Shown in pieces: positions 8,203 through 17,296 of a DNA stretch of 64,000 nt; the stretch's first letter is position 1, and the number at the start of each line of letters is the position of its first letter. The position numbers were made by a program, and so were the translations under genes. The notes under the pieces were generated by a model. That model searched no databases, was not told the origin of the DNA, and saw nothing but the letters and a program-made list of their open reading frames with translations. Where the stretch lies: positions 930,001 through 994,000 of the forward strand of contig OY970370.1 in assembly GCA_963718745.1 (NCBI GenBank), given 5' to 3'. Source of the stretch: Fermentibacter sp963718745 [NCBI: Candidatus Fermentibacterota bacterium] (GTDB lineage Bacteria; Fermentibacterota; Fermentibacteria; Fermentibacterales).

Positions 8203-11097
8203 TCAGAACGACGCTCCGAGGGAGATGTAGTGAATCGGCTTCTTCGCGATGCCGTCGATGTCGGTCGCCCAGGCCGTGTCCTCCCTCAGCAGGAATATGC
8301 CGAGGTTGGCCCGGAACCCGAAACCGATCCCCATTGCTATGTCCTCCAGCCGGAACCCTTCTCCGGCATGAGCGCCTACGAAGGTCGAGGGCTCGTCGAA
8401 GGCAGTTCCCGCATCGACGAAAAGCACCCCCCTGATGTTCGTGAACACGAGCGGAAGCGGCGCATCGAGCGCCAGCGCACGGATGAACGGGATCCTGACC
8501 TCCGCCGTGGACGAAACGTAGTTCCTGCCCGCGAGCTCGGTGTAGCCCAGCCCCCTCAGCATGTCGCCGTAGTTGGTGTAGAAGCCCAGGAGATCGTCGA
8601 GCTCCTCCGCCTCACCCGTCATCACCCTGTGAGGCACCGCTCCCCCCACCATGAACCTCTGCGCCTCGCCGCCCCAGCTGGTGGCCCCGGCAAGCCTCAG
8701 CGCGAGCGAGGTCTGCGAGGAGATCCAGATGTACTTCCTGAGATCGGCGGAGATCGTCGTGTACTCGACCATGTCCCCGAGGCCGGGGGCGATCTCGGCG
8801 CTCACGGAAAGCCTCTCTCCGAGCCTGGGGCCGACCCAGTCCCACAGGGCGGTATCGAGCACGATCCTCCCGTACAGGGAAAGTACGTCGGCCGAGTAGT
8901 CGGCGTCCGAGTTCCAGACGCCTTCGCGCGTGATATGCCTGAAGTCGACTCCACCCTGAGCCCCCAGGGCCGTGGTGAAGGGGTATCTGGCCGCTGCGCC
9001 GCCGCCCGCGTCCACGTCGCGGACCTGCTCCAGGTGATCGTCGGGGAATCTGAACAGGTACTGGGTGGTCTCACGGAAGACGTATGAGCCGAGATCCGTC
9101 CTCATCGGCATGTAGGTGTAGTAGACCGCGGCGTCCGCATCGTTGACGGGTCCGTTGAAGTTTGCGTTGAGGACGATCTGGTGGTGGGCGAGCACGTCGC
9201 TGAAGACAAAGGTCGTGTATCCCTCGAAGCCCGAGTAGGAGTCGTAGCCTGCCAGCGCGCTGACGTAGTCCGTCGACAGCGCAGGAGTGTATGGAGCGAT
9301 CCGGAGGGGTCGCTGCGCGGCTTGCCCGTCCGCCGTGCCTGTCGAGTCCGCCGGTCCTCCAGGAGCAACCCCGGAGCCCGGGTCCGTCGAGACGGCTGCC
9401 GTCATCGAACGGCCGGTGTTCGAAGCCGCAGGTACCGTGAGAGGCGGTTCGGAATCCGGGGAGAGGTCCCTGTCGAGCACTCCGTAGGCGACGTAGACCC
9501 CGCAGCCGGACCATGTGCCGGAATCGAAGGCGAGAACCCGGCCCGAGTCGGCCCAGGACGGGGATTCGATAGTCAGGTACAGTTCGGTGAGCCTGCGGGT
9601 CACCCCGGTCGAGTCTCGCACGAACAGGTCGGGAGTCCCGTCCTCGTTCCTCAGGAAGACGAGCCCGGAAGGAGTGTCCACAGGGTATCTCATCTCGCTC
9701 GTATCCCTGAGGACGACCTCCGGGAATCCCCCGGAAGGGTCGGTCCTGACGATCTCCCATGTGCCCTCGGCCGTGTTCTCGGATGCCGCATAGATCCCGG
9801 AGTCGGACCAGGAAAGGTCTCTCTCCCCTCCGGGGGAGCCGAGCACAAGCCTGGGAGTCCCGCCATCCCATATGTAGATGTCCGTGCTCGAGCCGTTCAT
9901 GCCGCAGAACGCTATCGCACCGCCCTCCGGCGACCAGACGGGGTCCCTTATCAGTTCCATCTCGAACTGAAGATCGGTCATGCCGTCAGGTGTCGACACG
10001 AGGAGCCTGTCGGTGCTCACCCCGTGAACCGCCACCGCGAGGGACTCGCCGTCCGGCGAGAAGGTGCAGACCCTGTAGACGGGAGAGATGCCCGTGTCCT
10101 GCACGCCCCCGGTGGACAGGCATCTCCTTATCAACTCTCCGGTCACGGCCGACCTGATCACGACGGAGTATCCCCCCCGGTAGCTCTCGATGCCGGCAAG
10201 CCTGTCCCCGTCCGGCGATATGACCGTGGCGGCCTGGCAGATCCTGTGTCCGTCATCCTCGAGCGCCCTGCCCAGATCGGAGGGATTCTCCCTCGTGGCC
10301 AGCTCCGACCAGTAGGTCTCCCTTGCCCATTCCTGGAACCTGTCGTCGAACTGGTCGAGGTCCATGTCGAACGCCTCTTCGATCGCGTCGGCGAGCCCGC
10401 CCCTGGCACTCATGTTGTGGACGAAGTCGCGGAAGCGCTCGCGGCCGTACCTCTCGACCATGAAATGGTACACGGCCTGTCCCTGCCTGTACACGAGATA
10501 GTCGCCCCGCCCGGACAGCTCCTCGATGGAGACTATCTGCTCCGTGATCACGAGATCCCTGAACTCGGCCTCCGATGCCGGATCCCAGCCGGCGGAGGTG
10601 TACTCGGCGAGGCCCTCCATCGTCCACAGGGGCGTGGTGCTCATAATCACGCTCTGCAGGCTGCGCCTGTAGAGCATGTCGAAGATGTACGCGTGGTTGA
10701 GTTCATGGGTGAGCACATGCCTGAACTCGGACCATGAGCCCGTGAACGGGACGACAACCCTCCCCTTGAAGTATTCGGTGAAACCGCCCACGGCCTCGTC
10801 TATCTCGGTGTCTATTATGTCGGTCTGGCGGAAGGTGCCCGGGGAGGGATAGACCACCACCGGCACGGGATCGTCCGGGAGGTAGCCGAACTCTGTCGAG
10901 AGCTCTCCGAGCTCGGTTTCTGAAATCGAGAGGACGCTCTCCGCAAGAGCTTCCGAGCCCACGGGATAGTAGAGTTCGATCTGCGGAGAGGAGACCGTCC
11001 ACCACTCGCCGCCGCCCGTCTGTATCTTGCTCCTCCCGTAAGTGGTCGCGGAGACACAGAAGCCGATCGAGAGGACAACGGCGCAGGAGAGTTTCAT
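8203..11097 (-). CDS. Three-module surface protein: gluzincin (peptidase MA-like), Tol/WD40-type propeller, C-terminal outer-membrane barrel
   Basis: The 964-residue protein has an N-terminal export signal. A metallopeptidase module follows with HELNH at residues 131-135 and a downstream WTMEGLAEY whose glutamate (about 161) fits the third zinc ligand of the peptidase MA/gluzincin fold. From about 280 to 560 it has repeated propeller blades of the TolB type (ISPDGDRLAGIE, FSPDGESLAVAV, WSPEGGAIAFCG, ADSGRVLAFDSG). The last 350 residues are amphipathic beta-strands typical of the BamA/Omp85-like surface antigen barrel, ending in LGASF with a terminal aromatic. Similar protease-propeller-barrel chains occur in candidate FCB phyla. 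Substrate and role are unknown. Confidence 0.75.
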   Translation of the reverse strand: MKLSCAVVLSIGFCVSATTYGRSKIQTGGGEWWTVSSPQIELYYPVGSEALAESVLSISETELGELSTEFGYLPDDPVPVVVYPSPGTFRQTDIIDTEIDEAVGGFTEYFKGRVVVPFTGSWSEFRHVLTHELNHAYIFDMLYRRSLQSVIMSTTPLWTMEGLAEYTSAGWDPASEAEFRDLVITEQIVSIEELSGRGDYLVYRQGQAVYHFMVERYGRERFRDFVHNMSARGGLADAIEEAFDMDLDQFDDRFQEWARETYWSELATRENPSDLGRALEDDGHRICQAATVISPDGDRLAGIESYRGGYSVVIRSAVTGELIRRCLSTGGVQDTGISPVYRVCTFSPDGESLAVAVHGVSTDRLLVSTPDGMTDLQFEMELIRDPVWSPEGGAIAFCGMNGSSTDIYIWDGGTPRLVLGSPGGERDLSWSDSGIYAASENTAEGTWEIVRTDPSGGFPEVVLRDTSEMRYPVDTPSGLVFLRNEDGTPDLFVRDSTGVTRRLTELYLTIESPSWADSGRVLAFDSGTWSGCGVYVAYGVLDRDLSPDSEPPLTVPAASNTGRSMTAAVSTDPGSGVAPGGPADSTGTADGQAAQRPLRIAPYTPALSTDYVSALAGYDSYSGFEGYTTFVFSDVLAHHQIVLNANFNGPVNDADAAVYYTYMPMRTDLGSYVFRETTQYLFRFPDDHLEQVRDVDAGGGAAARYPFTTALGAQGGVDFRHITREGVWNSDADYSADVLSLYGRIVLDTALWDWVGPRLGERLSVSAEIAPGLGDMVEYTTISADLRKYIWISSQTSLALRLAGATSWGGEAQRFMVGGAVPHRVMTGEAEELDDLLGFYTNYGDMLRGLGYTELAGRNYVSSTAEVRIPFIRALALDAPLPLVFTNIRGVLFVDAGTAFDEPSTFVGAHAGEGFRLEDIAMGIGFGFRANLGIFLLREDTAWATDIDGIAKKPIHYISLGASF

Positions 11098-11172
11098 TCA
11101 TCGCCCCCAAGGTGGCTGTACCATGTCCGCCCCCGAGGCTATACTGCCGCGGGAGGCCGCAACAAACATACA

Positions 11173-11592
11173 ATGGCAAGAACAACTGTCGCCCATCGGA
11201 CCCTGCTGTTCCTCGCGTCTGCCCTGTTCGGCTGCTCGGAACCCGACAGAGGTGTTATCCCGCAAGAGGACAGGGAGTTCCTGGAAGGCTGGGCTTCGCG
11301 TCTGGCTCCTTCGATGGTCCTGCCCGCCTCCCTGGCTCCCTCCCCGCCGGACACGTCCGGTATCGGAGCGCTGATCGCTGCATGCGACGCCGATCCTGAA
11401 TACTACCTATACTTCTACGGCTGCCTCAAGGACTCGATAGGCTCCGTCCAGGCGCCCGAACCGGGATGCATGGACGACCAGCAGGACGGTGCGGGGGTGC
11501 CGGAGGCCGACAGTGCCTCAGCCTGGACGGACCCGCTCACAGACCCGGCTGATTCACTCTCAGGAACAAACGAGAGACATCCCTCCACATAA
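11173..11592 (+). CDS. Small predicted lipoprotein of unknown family
   Basis: This 139-residue frame is divergent from the large barrel protein. It encodes a basic start and hydrophobic core ending LASALFGC, a plausible lipobox, then an acidic, low-complexity mature part (EAD..ASAWTDPLTDPADS). GGAGG lies 16 nt before ATG 11173, further than ideal. Its last 56 bases overlap the end of rseP on the opposite strand. I recognise no domain. Codon third positions are GC-rich as in the neighbours, and the signal makes a chance frame less likely. Confidence 0.55.
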   Translation: MARTTVAHRTLLFLASALFGCSEPDRGVIPQEDREFLEGWASRLAPSMVLPASLAPSPPDTSGIGALIAACDADPEYYLYFYGCLKDSIGSVQAPEPGCMDDQQDGAGVPEADSASAWTDPLTDPADSLSGTNERHPST

Positions 11593-12793
11593 TGAGGACG
11601 AAGAGCACCAGTATTATGAGCAGCCCGACCTGCTGGATAATCTGGACGCTCCTCCCCGACAGCCTCTTCCTCGAGATCCCCTCGTAGAGCAGCATCAGCA
11701 TCTGCCCCCCGTCGAGGATGGGTATGGGCAGCAGGTTGAAGCACATCACGGCGAGCGAGATCCCCGCGACCGCCTCGAGCAGCCTGCCGAGCCCCTTGCC
11801 CGCCTCCTGGTCGAGCGTCTCCGCCACGAAGATGGGACCGCCGGACATCTCGACCAGCTCCCTCGGCTTCGAGAAGACGGAGGCGAGCGATCTGAAGATC
11901 AGGACGGCGCCGCCTGCGGATGCCTTCACCGAGTACAGGAGGGCTGTCCCGACCGGATACCTGATCGTCTCGTGGAGGGTGCTCGCGACGACCCCGATCC
12001 GTGCGAGCCCGTCCATCTCGATCGGTGTCATCCTGGCGGTGTAGACTGATTCGGAACGGGAGTAGGTGACGGACATCACGGTGTTCCTCGACCCGTCGAC
12101 GTGTTCGAGCAGGTCTGCCCACGAGCCGACAGGCGTCCCGTTGACGGAGATTATGCTGTCGCCGGCCCTGAGACCTGCCTCGTATGCGGGCATCCCGACC
12201 ATGCTCTCTCCGATGACGGCCGGCAGGAAGGGCATGAAACCAGGCGCCTCGGAAGGATCTTCGAGCGCGTAGGGGATGAGGCTCCTGCCCGATGACGTTC
12301 CGACCAGGATCTCGCCTGCGGGATCTGCCGACATCTGCAGGGCGATCGCTTCGTATTCCCCGGTCGCCACACCGTTCACGGCCAGCACCGTATCACCCTC
12401 GGCCAGACCGAGCACGTTGGTCCCATCCCCGACAACGTTGCCGAAAACCGAGACATCCTGCCCGACTATCGCGAGTACCGTGAAGAACAGGGCGACCGCC
12501 AGCAGGAAGTTGGCGAAGGGACCCGCTGCAGCGGTGAGCAGCCTCGCAAACCAGGGAGTGTCGGGAGCGGTGTCCCCCGAGGTTCCAAGGTCCACCTTCA
12601 CATATCCCCCGAGGGGGATGGCGCCTATGCAGTACTCGGTCTTCCGCCCTTTGATCCTGATGATGTGAGGCGGGAATCCGAGGGAGAACCTCTCGACGGG
12701 CAGCCCCGAGATGCGGGCCGCGAGGAAGTGGCCCAGCTCGTGGAAGAACACGATCGCCCCGAAACCGGCCAGGGCGGCAAGGATCGTCAGCAT
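11537..12793 (-). CDS. rseP: Site-2 intramembrane metalloprotease RseP
   Basis: The 418-residue membrane protein has HELGH at residues 18-22 in the first transmembrane segment and the conserved GAIPLGGYVKV. PDZ-like modules are visible around VVGDGTNVLGLAEGDTVLAVNG and AYEAGLRAGDSIISVNG. The NLLPIPILDGG segment near residue 360 supplies the third metal ligand. The family cleaves anti-sigma factors and leftover signal peptides in the membrane. Its position behind dxr in the frr-uppS-cdsA-dxr-rseP string is the classical arrangement. ATG 12793 overlaps dxr by 7 bp and has GGAGGG in front of it. Confidence 0.95.
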   Translation of the reverse strand: MLTILAALAGFGAIVFFHELGHFLAARISGLPVERFSLGFPPHIIRIKGRKTEYCIGAIPLGGYVKVDLGTSGDTAPDTPWFARLLTAAAGPFANFLLAVALFFTVLAIVGQDVSVFGNVVGDGTNVLGLAEGDTVLAVNGVATGEYEAIALQMSADPAGEILVGTSSGRSLIPYALEDPSEAPGFMPFLPAVIGESMVGMPAYEAGLRAGDSIISVNGTPVGSWADLLEHVDGSRNTVMSVTYSRSESVYTARMTPIEMDGLARIGVVASTLHETIRYPVGTALLYSVKASAGGAVLIFRSLASVFSKPRELVEMSGGPIFVAETLDQEAGKGLGRLLEAVAGISLAVMCFNLLPIPILDGGQMLMLLYEGISRKRLSGRSVQIIQQVGLLIILVLFVLIMWRDVSRLFLRVNQPGL

Positions 12794-13896
12794 GAGCCCT
12801 CCAGGAAGGCCCGGGACACGGCCCTGGCCTCCTCGTCGGCGTTGATGATGTCGTCGAAGGAGGAGACCGGGAGAACAGGGAGCGTCTCCAGTGCATGGCG
12901 GATCACGGAGGTTATCCCTCCGAAGCGGATGCGCCCCGCGAGGAATGCTTCCACGGCTGTCTCGTCCGCGGCGTTGGCCGTGACCGGAGCTGACCCTCCG
13001 CGCTCACCGGCTCCCGTAACCAGGGAGAATGCCGGGTAGCGCAGCGGATCTATCCTGCCGAAGGAGAGAGCAGGCCAGAGTACGGGCTCGTCCGACGAAA
13101 CACTCCCGGGAGCCTCGCCTCCGGCCAGAAGGGCCTGCTGGATCGGTATCCTCATGTCGGGCATCCCGAGCAGGGCCTTCCAGGAGCCGTCAGCCAGCCT
13201 GACGAGCGAATGCACGATGCTCTGAGGATGGAGGACCGCATCCACGGGAATGCCCGGGAAGAGCCACCTGGCCTCGATCACCTCGAAAGCCTTGTTCACG
13301 AGAGATGCCGAATCGACCGTGATCCGCGGACCCATGCTCCATGTGGGATGGGCGAGGACCCTTTCCGGTCCGGCGCCGTCGATCTCGCCTGCGGGTGCGT
13401 CCCGCAGGGCTCCTCCGCTCGCGGTCAGGGTTATGCCCAGCGGGCGCACGGTCTCTCCTGACAGACACCTGGCGATAGTGCTGTGCTCGCTGTCGACCGG
13501 CACGAGACGACCATCCGCCATGTGGCCGGCCAGCAGGCACCCGCCGGTCACCAGGCTCTCCTTGTTGGCCAGTGCCAGGGGTATCCCGTGCCGTGCGGCA
13601 AGCAGGCTGGCCTCGAGTCCGGCGAAGCCGGTCACGGCGTTCAGGACGATGTCGCACCCGGCGACGGCCTCCTCCAGGAGACCCCTCCCGGTCAGGAAGC
13701 CCCGGGGGGGCGGCACGGGAGGATCGAGCACCCCGCAGACCGCGGAGGGGAACTCTGCGGACTGGGCGGTCAGCAGCTCGAGATTCCTGTTGCATACGAG
13801 AGAATGAACGCTCAGGAAGGAGGGGTTGGCCCTTACGACATCCAGCGCCTGGATGCCTATCGATCCGGTCGAACCGAGGATGGCGACACGCCTCAT
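12787..13896 (-). CDS. dxr: 1-deoxy-D-xylulose 5-phosphate reductoisomerase
   Basis: The 369-residue enzyme starts RRVAILGSTGSIGIQALDVV, the NADPH-binding signature of DXR. It continues with ANKESLVTGG and VDSEHSTIARCL, then TASGGALRD and HPTWSMGPRITVDSASLVNKAFEVIEA, which contain the metal and substrate residues. It converts DXP to MEP, the committed step of the non-mevalonate isoprenoid pathway, and thus feeds the adjacent uppS product. ATG 13896 overlaps the cdsA stop as ATGA. Confidence 0.96.
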   Translation of the reverse strand: MRRVAILGSTGSIGIQALDVVRANPSFLSVHSLVCNRNLELLTAQSAEFPSAVCGVLDPPVPPPRGFLTGRGLLEEAVAGCDIVLNAVTGFAGLEASLLAARHGIPLALANKESLVTGGCLLAGHMADGRLVPVDSEHSTIARCLSGETVRPLGITLTASGGALRDAPAGEIDGAGPERVLAHPTWSMGPRITVDSASLVNKAFEVIEARWLFPGIPVDAVLHPQSIVHSLVRLADGSWKALLGMPDMRIPIQQALLAGGEAPGSVSSDEPVLWPALSFGRIDPLRYPAFSLVTGAGERGGSAPVTANAADETAVEAFLAGRIRFGGITSVIRHALETLPVLPVSSFDDIINADEEARAVSRAFLEGSC

Positions 13897-14714
13897 CGTA
13901 TGACGCCGGTCAGCGTGAAGAGGAGAAGGGCGGAGGGAACCGCCGTCACAAGGCTGTCCGTGCGGTCCAGCACCCCGCCGTGGCCGGGGAGGAACGATCC
14001 GGAGTCCTTCACTCCCGCGTCCCTCTTGAAGGCCGATTCCAGGAGGTCTCCGAAGACCCCTGCCAGGCCGCAGGCGAACCCCGCGAGAGCCGTGACGGCG
14101 AGGGACAGGCCGAGCCCGCCCGCAGCACCGAGCGCGACTGCGATTCCGGTCGAACCGGCGAGACCCGCCGCAAGGCCTTCATACGACTTGGCGGGGCTGA
14201 TCCCGGGGCAGAGCTTGTGTCTCCCGAATGCGCAGCCCGCGAAATACGCCGCCGAGTCGCCGACCCAGCAGCAGGCCAGGGGGACGAGTACGAGCCAGGG
14301 CTCGGGCGAGGCCGCCCTTAGGCGGGCGATCGAACCGAGCCCCAGAGCCCACAGCATGGACATCCAGGCGGAACCGGCGACAGATCTGAGCGAACCGGCC
14401 GGTTCGCCCTCGAGGATCATCTGGAGCGCAGCCGCAACCCCGGGGAGGAGGAGGAAGAATGCGCCGTACCCGGGAAAGACCGCGAATCCGGCTGCCGCGA
14501 CCGCAGTCGAGGCCGCGGTGGATATCCTCCGGAGCCTGCGTGCGGCTGGATGCGAGAGCCTGGATATCTCCAGTCCCGCGCCGAACGCGACGAGGGAGCA
14601 CAGGACGATGGTCGGCAGGGCACGGGGCCAGTCCGGGAGCAGGCAGGCGAGAACCACTGCGAGAGCCGCCGCCGCGCCGGCCGATCTCCTCGCGAGGGCC
14701 GGGAATCCGGCCAT
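13893..14714 (-). CDS. cdsA: Phosphatidate cytidylyltransferase
   Basis: The 273-residue polytopic membrane protein ends with the CdsA signature, here SAFKRDAGVKDSG followed by FLPGHGGVLDRTDS, a full match to the family pattern with its metal-binding aspartates. It makes CDP-diacylglycerol from phosphatidic acid and CTP, the precursor for PgsA (at 24 kb) and for the CDP-alcohol transferase at the window end. The chosen start is ATG 14714, one base beyond the uppS stop; longer versions would run antisense-like residues through uppS and are unlikely. Confidence 0.93.
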   Translation of the reverse strand: MAGFPALARRSAGAAAALAVVLACLLPDWPRALPTIVLCSLVAFGAGLEISRLSHPAARRLRRISTAASTAVAAAGFAVFPGYGAFFLLLPGVAAALQMILEGEPAGSLRSVAGSAWMSMLWALGLGSIARLRAASPEPWLVLVPLACCWVGDSAAYFAGCAFGRHKLCPGISPAKSYEGLAAGLAGSTGIAVALGAAGGLGLSLAVTALAGFACGLAGVFGDLLESAFKRDAGVKDSGSFLPGHGGVLDRTDSLVTAVPSALLLFTLTGVIR

Positions 14715-14715
14715 C

Positions 14716-15417
14716 TCAGGAAAGCCCCCCGAAGCGCCTGTCCCTGGCCATGTAGATGCGAAGCGCCTCGTCCAGGTGTTCCTTCCTGAAGTCGGGCCAG
14801 AGGACCTCGGGGAAGTAGAGCTCGGAGTAGGCGGCCTGCCAGAGGAGGAAGTTGGACATCCTCTGCTCTCCGCTCGTGCGGATGACGAGATCCGGGTCGG
14901 GGACATCGCTGAGATAGAGTCTGTCGGAGACTGTCTGCTCCGTGACAGCGGAGGGATCCAGGGAGCCGGCGATCACGTCCGCGGCTATCCTGCGGGCCGC
15001 GTCGGCTATCTCGGCCCTTCCGCCGTAATTGAGAGCGAGGATCAGCTGAAGGCCTGTGTTGTCCCTCGTTCGCTCCATCGCGGAGCGCAGATCGGCAAGT
15101 GCTCTCGCGGGCAGGGAGTCGAGCCTGCCTGTGGCCCTTATCCTGACGTTCTTGCGCTGGAGCTCCTCCAGGTTGCGCCTGATGAAGGAGCGAAGGAGGC
15201 TCATTATGAGGGCGACCTCGGCGCGCGGGCGGCTCCAGTTCTCGGTGGAGAAGGCGAACAGGGTGAGGTAGTCCACGCCGTTCTCGCCGCACCATTCCAC
15301 GGCTTCGTGGATGGACGCCTCCGCGGCCTTGTGACCCTCGGTCCTCGCGAGTCCGCGCCTGCGGGCCCACCGGCCGTTTCCGTCCATGATCACGGCGATG
15401 TGGACGGGAGGGTTCAA
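14716..15417 (-). CDS. uppS: Undecaprenyl diphosphate synthase
   Basis: The 233-residue cis-prenyltransferase shows HIAVIMDGNGRWARRRG, with the catalytic aspartate, then GHKA, FAFSTENWSRP and the C-terminal DLVIRTSGEQRMSNFLLWQ and YSELYF. It builds the C55 lipid carrier for peptidoglycan. The start is TTG 15417: a perfect GGAGG sits 6 nt upstream, inside the end of frr, and no earlier start fits. The gene lies 1 bp after frr and 1 bp before cdsA. Confidence 0.95.
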   Translation of the reverse strand: MNPPVHIAVIMDGNGRWARRRGLARTEGHKAAEASIHEAVEWCGENGVDYLTLFAFSTENWSRPRAEVALIMSLLRSFIRRNLEELQRKNVRIRATGRLDSLPARALADLRSAMERTRDNTGLQLILALNYGGRAEIADAARRIAADVIAGSLDPSAVTEQTVSDRLYLSDVPDPDLVIRTSGEQRMSNFLLWQAAYSELYFPEVLWPDFRKEHLDEALRIYMARDRRFGGLS

Positions 15418-15418
15418 G

Positions 15419-15973
15419 CTAGACCTCCGTTATCTCCTCTTCCTTGGCCTTGAGCATGCGGTCGATCTCCGAGATGGAGGAGTCCGCCACCTTCTGCACC
15501 TCTTCGAGGAGGCGCTTCTCGTCGTCCTCCGACACCTCGCTGCTCTTCCTGGCCTTGTGGACGGCGTCGTTGCCGTCCCTGCGGAGGTTCCTCACGGCGG
15601 TCCTGCCCTCCTCGGCGATCCTGCGGACCATCTTGAGAAGGTCCTTGCGGCGCTCCTCGGAGAGCTTGGGGATGGGGATGCGGATCACAGGGCCGTCAAT
15701 GGCGGCGCGCAGGCCCAGTTCGCTGGCCTCGATGGCCTTTGCGATGGCAGGCGCAGTGGACTGGTCCCACGGCTGAATGACGAGCATCCTGGGTTCGGGA
15801 GCCGATATGCCGGCAACCTGCTTCAGAGGCATGGAGGAGCCCCAGCACTCCACCTTGACGTTGTCCAGGAGGGCAGGGCTGGCCTTCCCCGTCCTGATCC
15901 CGGTCATCTCCCTGGAAGTGCTGATGACCGTCTTCTCCATCTTCTCTTGAAGCTCGTCGTTCAGTCCTGACAT
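15419..15973 (-). CDS. frr: Ribosome recycling factor
   Basis: The 184-residue protein has the RRF pattern: MEKTVISTSREMTGIRTGKASPALLDNV at the N-terminus, then IQPWDQS, LGLRAAIDGPVIRIPIPKLSEERRKDL and the long C-terminal helix EVSEDDEKRLLEEVQKVADSSI. RRF with EF-G splits the post-termination ribosome. ATG 15973 has GGAAGG in front and overlaps the 3' end of pyrH by 13 bp. Confidence 0.96.
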   Translation of the reverse strand: MSGLNDELQEKMEKTVISTSREMTGIRTGKASPALLDNVKVECWGSSMPLKQVAGISAPEPRMLVIQPWDQSTAPAIAKAIEASELGLRAAIDGPVIRIPIPKLSEERRKDLLKMVRRIAEEGRTAVRNLRRDGNDAVHKARKSSEVSEDDEKRLLEEVQKVADSSISEIDRMLKAKEEEITEV

Positions 15974-16698
15974 GCCTTCCACCCCTCTCCAACGAGTGTT
16001 CCAATGGACGGATCGGCGAGGGCTCTCGTGATGTTCGCAGGATCCGTCACGTCGAATACCAGGAACGGGAGCGCGTTGTCCCTGCAGACGGCAACGGCCG
16101 CCGCATCCATCACGCCCAGCCCCATCGAGAGGACGCGGTCCCATGAGAGAGACTGGAAACGGACGGCGGACGGATCGCGAACCGGGTCCCGGTCATAGAC
16201 TCCGTCCACCTTGGTGCCCTTGAGCATCAGGCGGCATCCGGTCTGAACGGCCCGGAGGGCGGCGGCGGTATCGGTCGAGAGGTAAGTGTTGCCCGTCCCG
16301 CCGGCATAGAGAACGACCGAGCCCGAGTCCAGGAGGTCTGAAGCTGTGTCCGGCGTGTAGGAGGAGAGGCCGTGGATCGGGAAGGACGTGAGGACCGCCG
16401 CCCGCCCGCCGGCGTGCTCGATCGCGTCCTGCATCGCCAGGGCGTTGATGACGGTGGCAAGCATGCCCATCATGTCGGCCCTGTTCCTGGACACTCCCGT
16501 GGAGGTGGCGCCGCGTATGACGTTTCCTCCTCCGAGAACTACCCCGGCGGACCAGCCGGAGGCGGAAACCCGGACGAGTTCAGCCGCATAAGCACCCAGT
16601 GCGGCAGGATCGATACCGGCGCCCCGCCCTCCGGCGAGAAGCTCTCCGCTGAGCTTGAGCAGGATCCTCCCTCCGGCGGACGGAGGGTCCCCCCCCAT
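15961..16698 (-). CDS. pyrH: UMP kinase
   Basis: The 245-residue amino-acid-kinase-fold protein shows RILLKLSGELLAGG, VVLGGGNVIRGA, MGMLATVINALAMQDAIE and the ATP-binding LMLKGTKVDGVYDRDP. It phosphorylates UMP to UDP. The leader MGGDPPSAGG before the first strand is longer than usual and has a weak ribosome site, so the start could be a few codons in. The place between tsf and frr is conserved across bacteria. Confidence 0.95.
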   Translation of the reverse strand: MGGDPPSAGGRILLKLSGELLAGGRGAGIDPAALGAYAAELVRVSASGWSAGVVLGGGNVIRGATSTGVSRNRADMMGMLATVINALAMQDAIEHAGGRAAVLTSFPIHGLSSYTPDTASDLLDSGSVVLYAGGTGNTYLSTDTAAALRAVQTGCRLMLKGTKVDGVYDRDPVRDPSAVRFQSLSWDRVLSMGLGVMDAAAVAVCRDNALPFLVFDVTDPANITRALADPSIGTLVGEGWKACQD

Positions 16699-16699
16699 G

Positions 16700-17296
16700 T
16701 CAGGAGCCTATCTGGAACCGGGCGAAGCGCCTGATCACGACGTTCTCCCCGATCTTGGCGACCAGGGCCTTGCGAACGTCCTCGACCTTGCCGGCGCCCG
16801 AGTCGTGGATCCACTCCTGGTCGAGGAGGCAGGCCTCCTCGAAATACTTCTCCAGACGGCCCTCGACTATCTTCTCGATGAGGTTCTCGGGCTTGCCGGT
16901 CTCGCGCAGCTGTGCACGGTAGATGTCCTTCTCGGCCTCGATGGTGGCCTGGGGGATCTCCTCCCTGCAGACTGCCACGGGCTCGAAGGCTGCGATCTGC
17001 ATCGCGACCTGCTTGCTGAATGCCTGGAACTCGGCCGTACGGGCGACGAAGTCGGTTTCGCAGTCGACCTCGACCAGCACTCCGATGCGTCCGCCGTTGT
17101 GGAGGTATGCTGCGATGGAGCCCTCGTGGGTCTCCCTCTCGGCCTTCTTGGCGGCGACCTTCAGGCCGCGCTCCCGGAGCAGCTTCAGGGCTTCTTCCAG
17201 ATTGCCGTCAGTCTCCTCTAGAGCCTTCTTGCAGTCCAGAACTCCACCGCCGCTGATCTGGCGCAGTTCCTTGACCATCTTTGCATCTATTATCAT
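16700..17296 (-). CDS. tsf: Elongation factor Ts (short form)
   Basis: The 198-residue protein carries MVKELRQISGGGVLDCKKALEETDGNLEEA and the EF-Tu contact motif VEVDCETDFVARTAEF. At about 200 residues it is the short form, with one core subdomain instead of the duplicated core of the E. coli protein. It recycles EF-Tu-GDP. ATG 17296 overlaps the rpsB stop in a TAATG arrangement, so the two are translationally coupled. Confidence 0.95.
   Translation of the reverse strand: MIIDAKMVKELRQISGGGVLDCKKALEETDGNLEEALKLLRERGLKVAAKKAERETHEGSIAAYLHNGGRIGVLVEVDCETDFVARTAEFQAFSKQVAMQIAAFEPVAVCREEIPQATIEAEKDIYRAQLRETGKPENLIEKIVEGRLEKYFEEACLLDQEWIHDSGAGKVEDVRKALVAKIGENVVIRRFARFQIGS

Noticed and set aside
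9181-10737. Plus-strand open frame of 518 codons antisense to the propeller/barrel gene
   Set aside because: It lacks a ribosome site and any recognisable motif; the minus-strand product is convincing.
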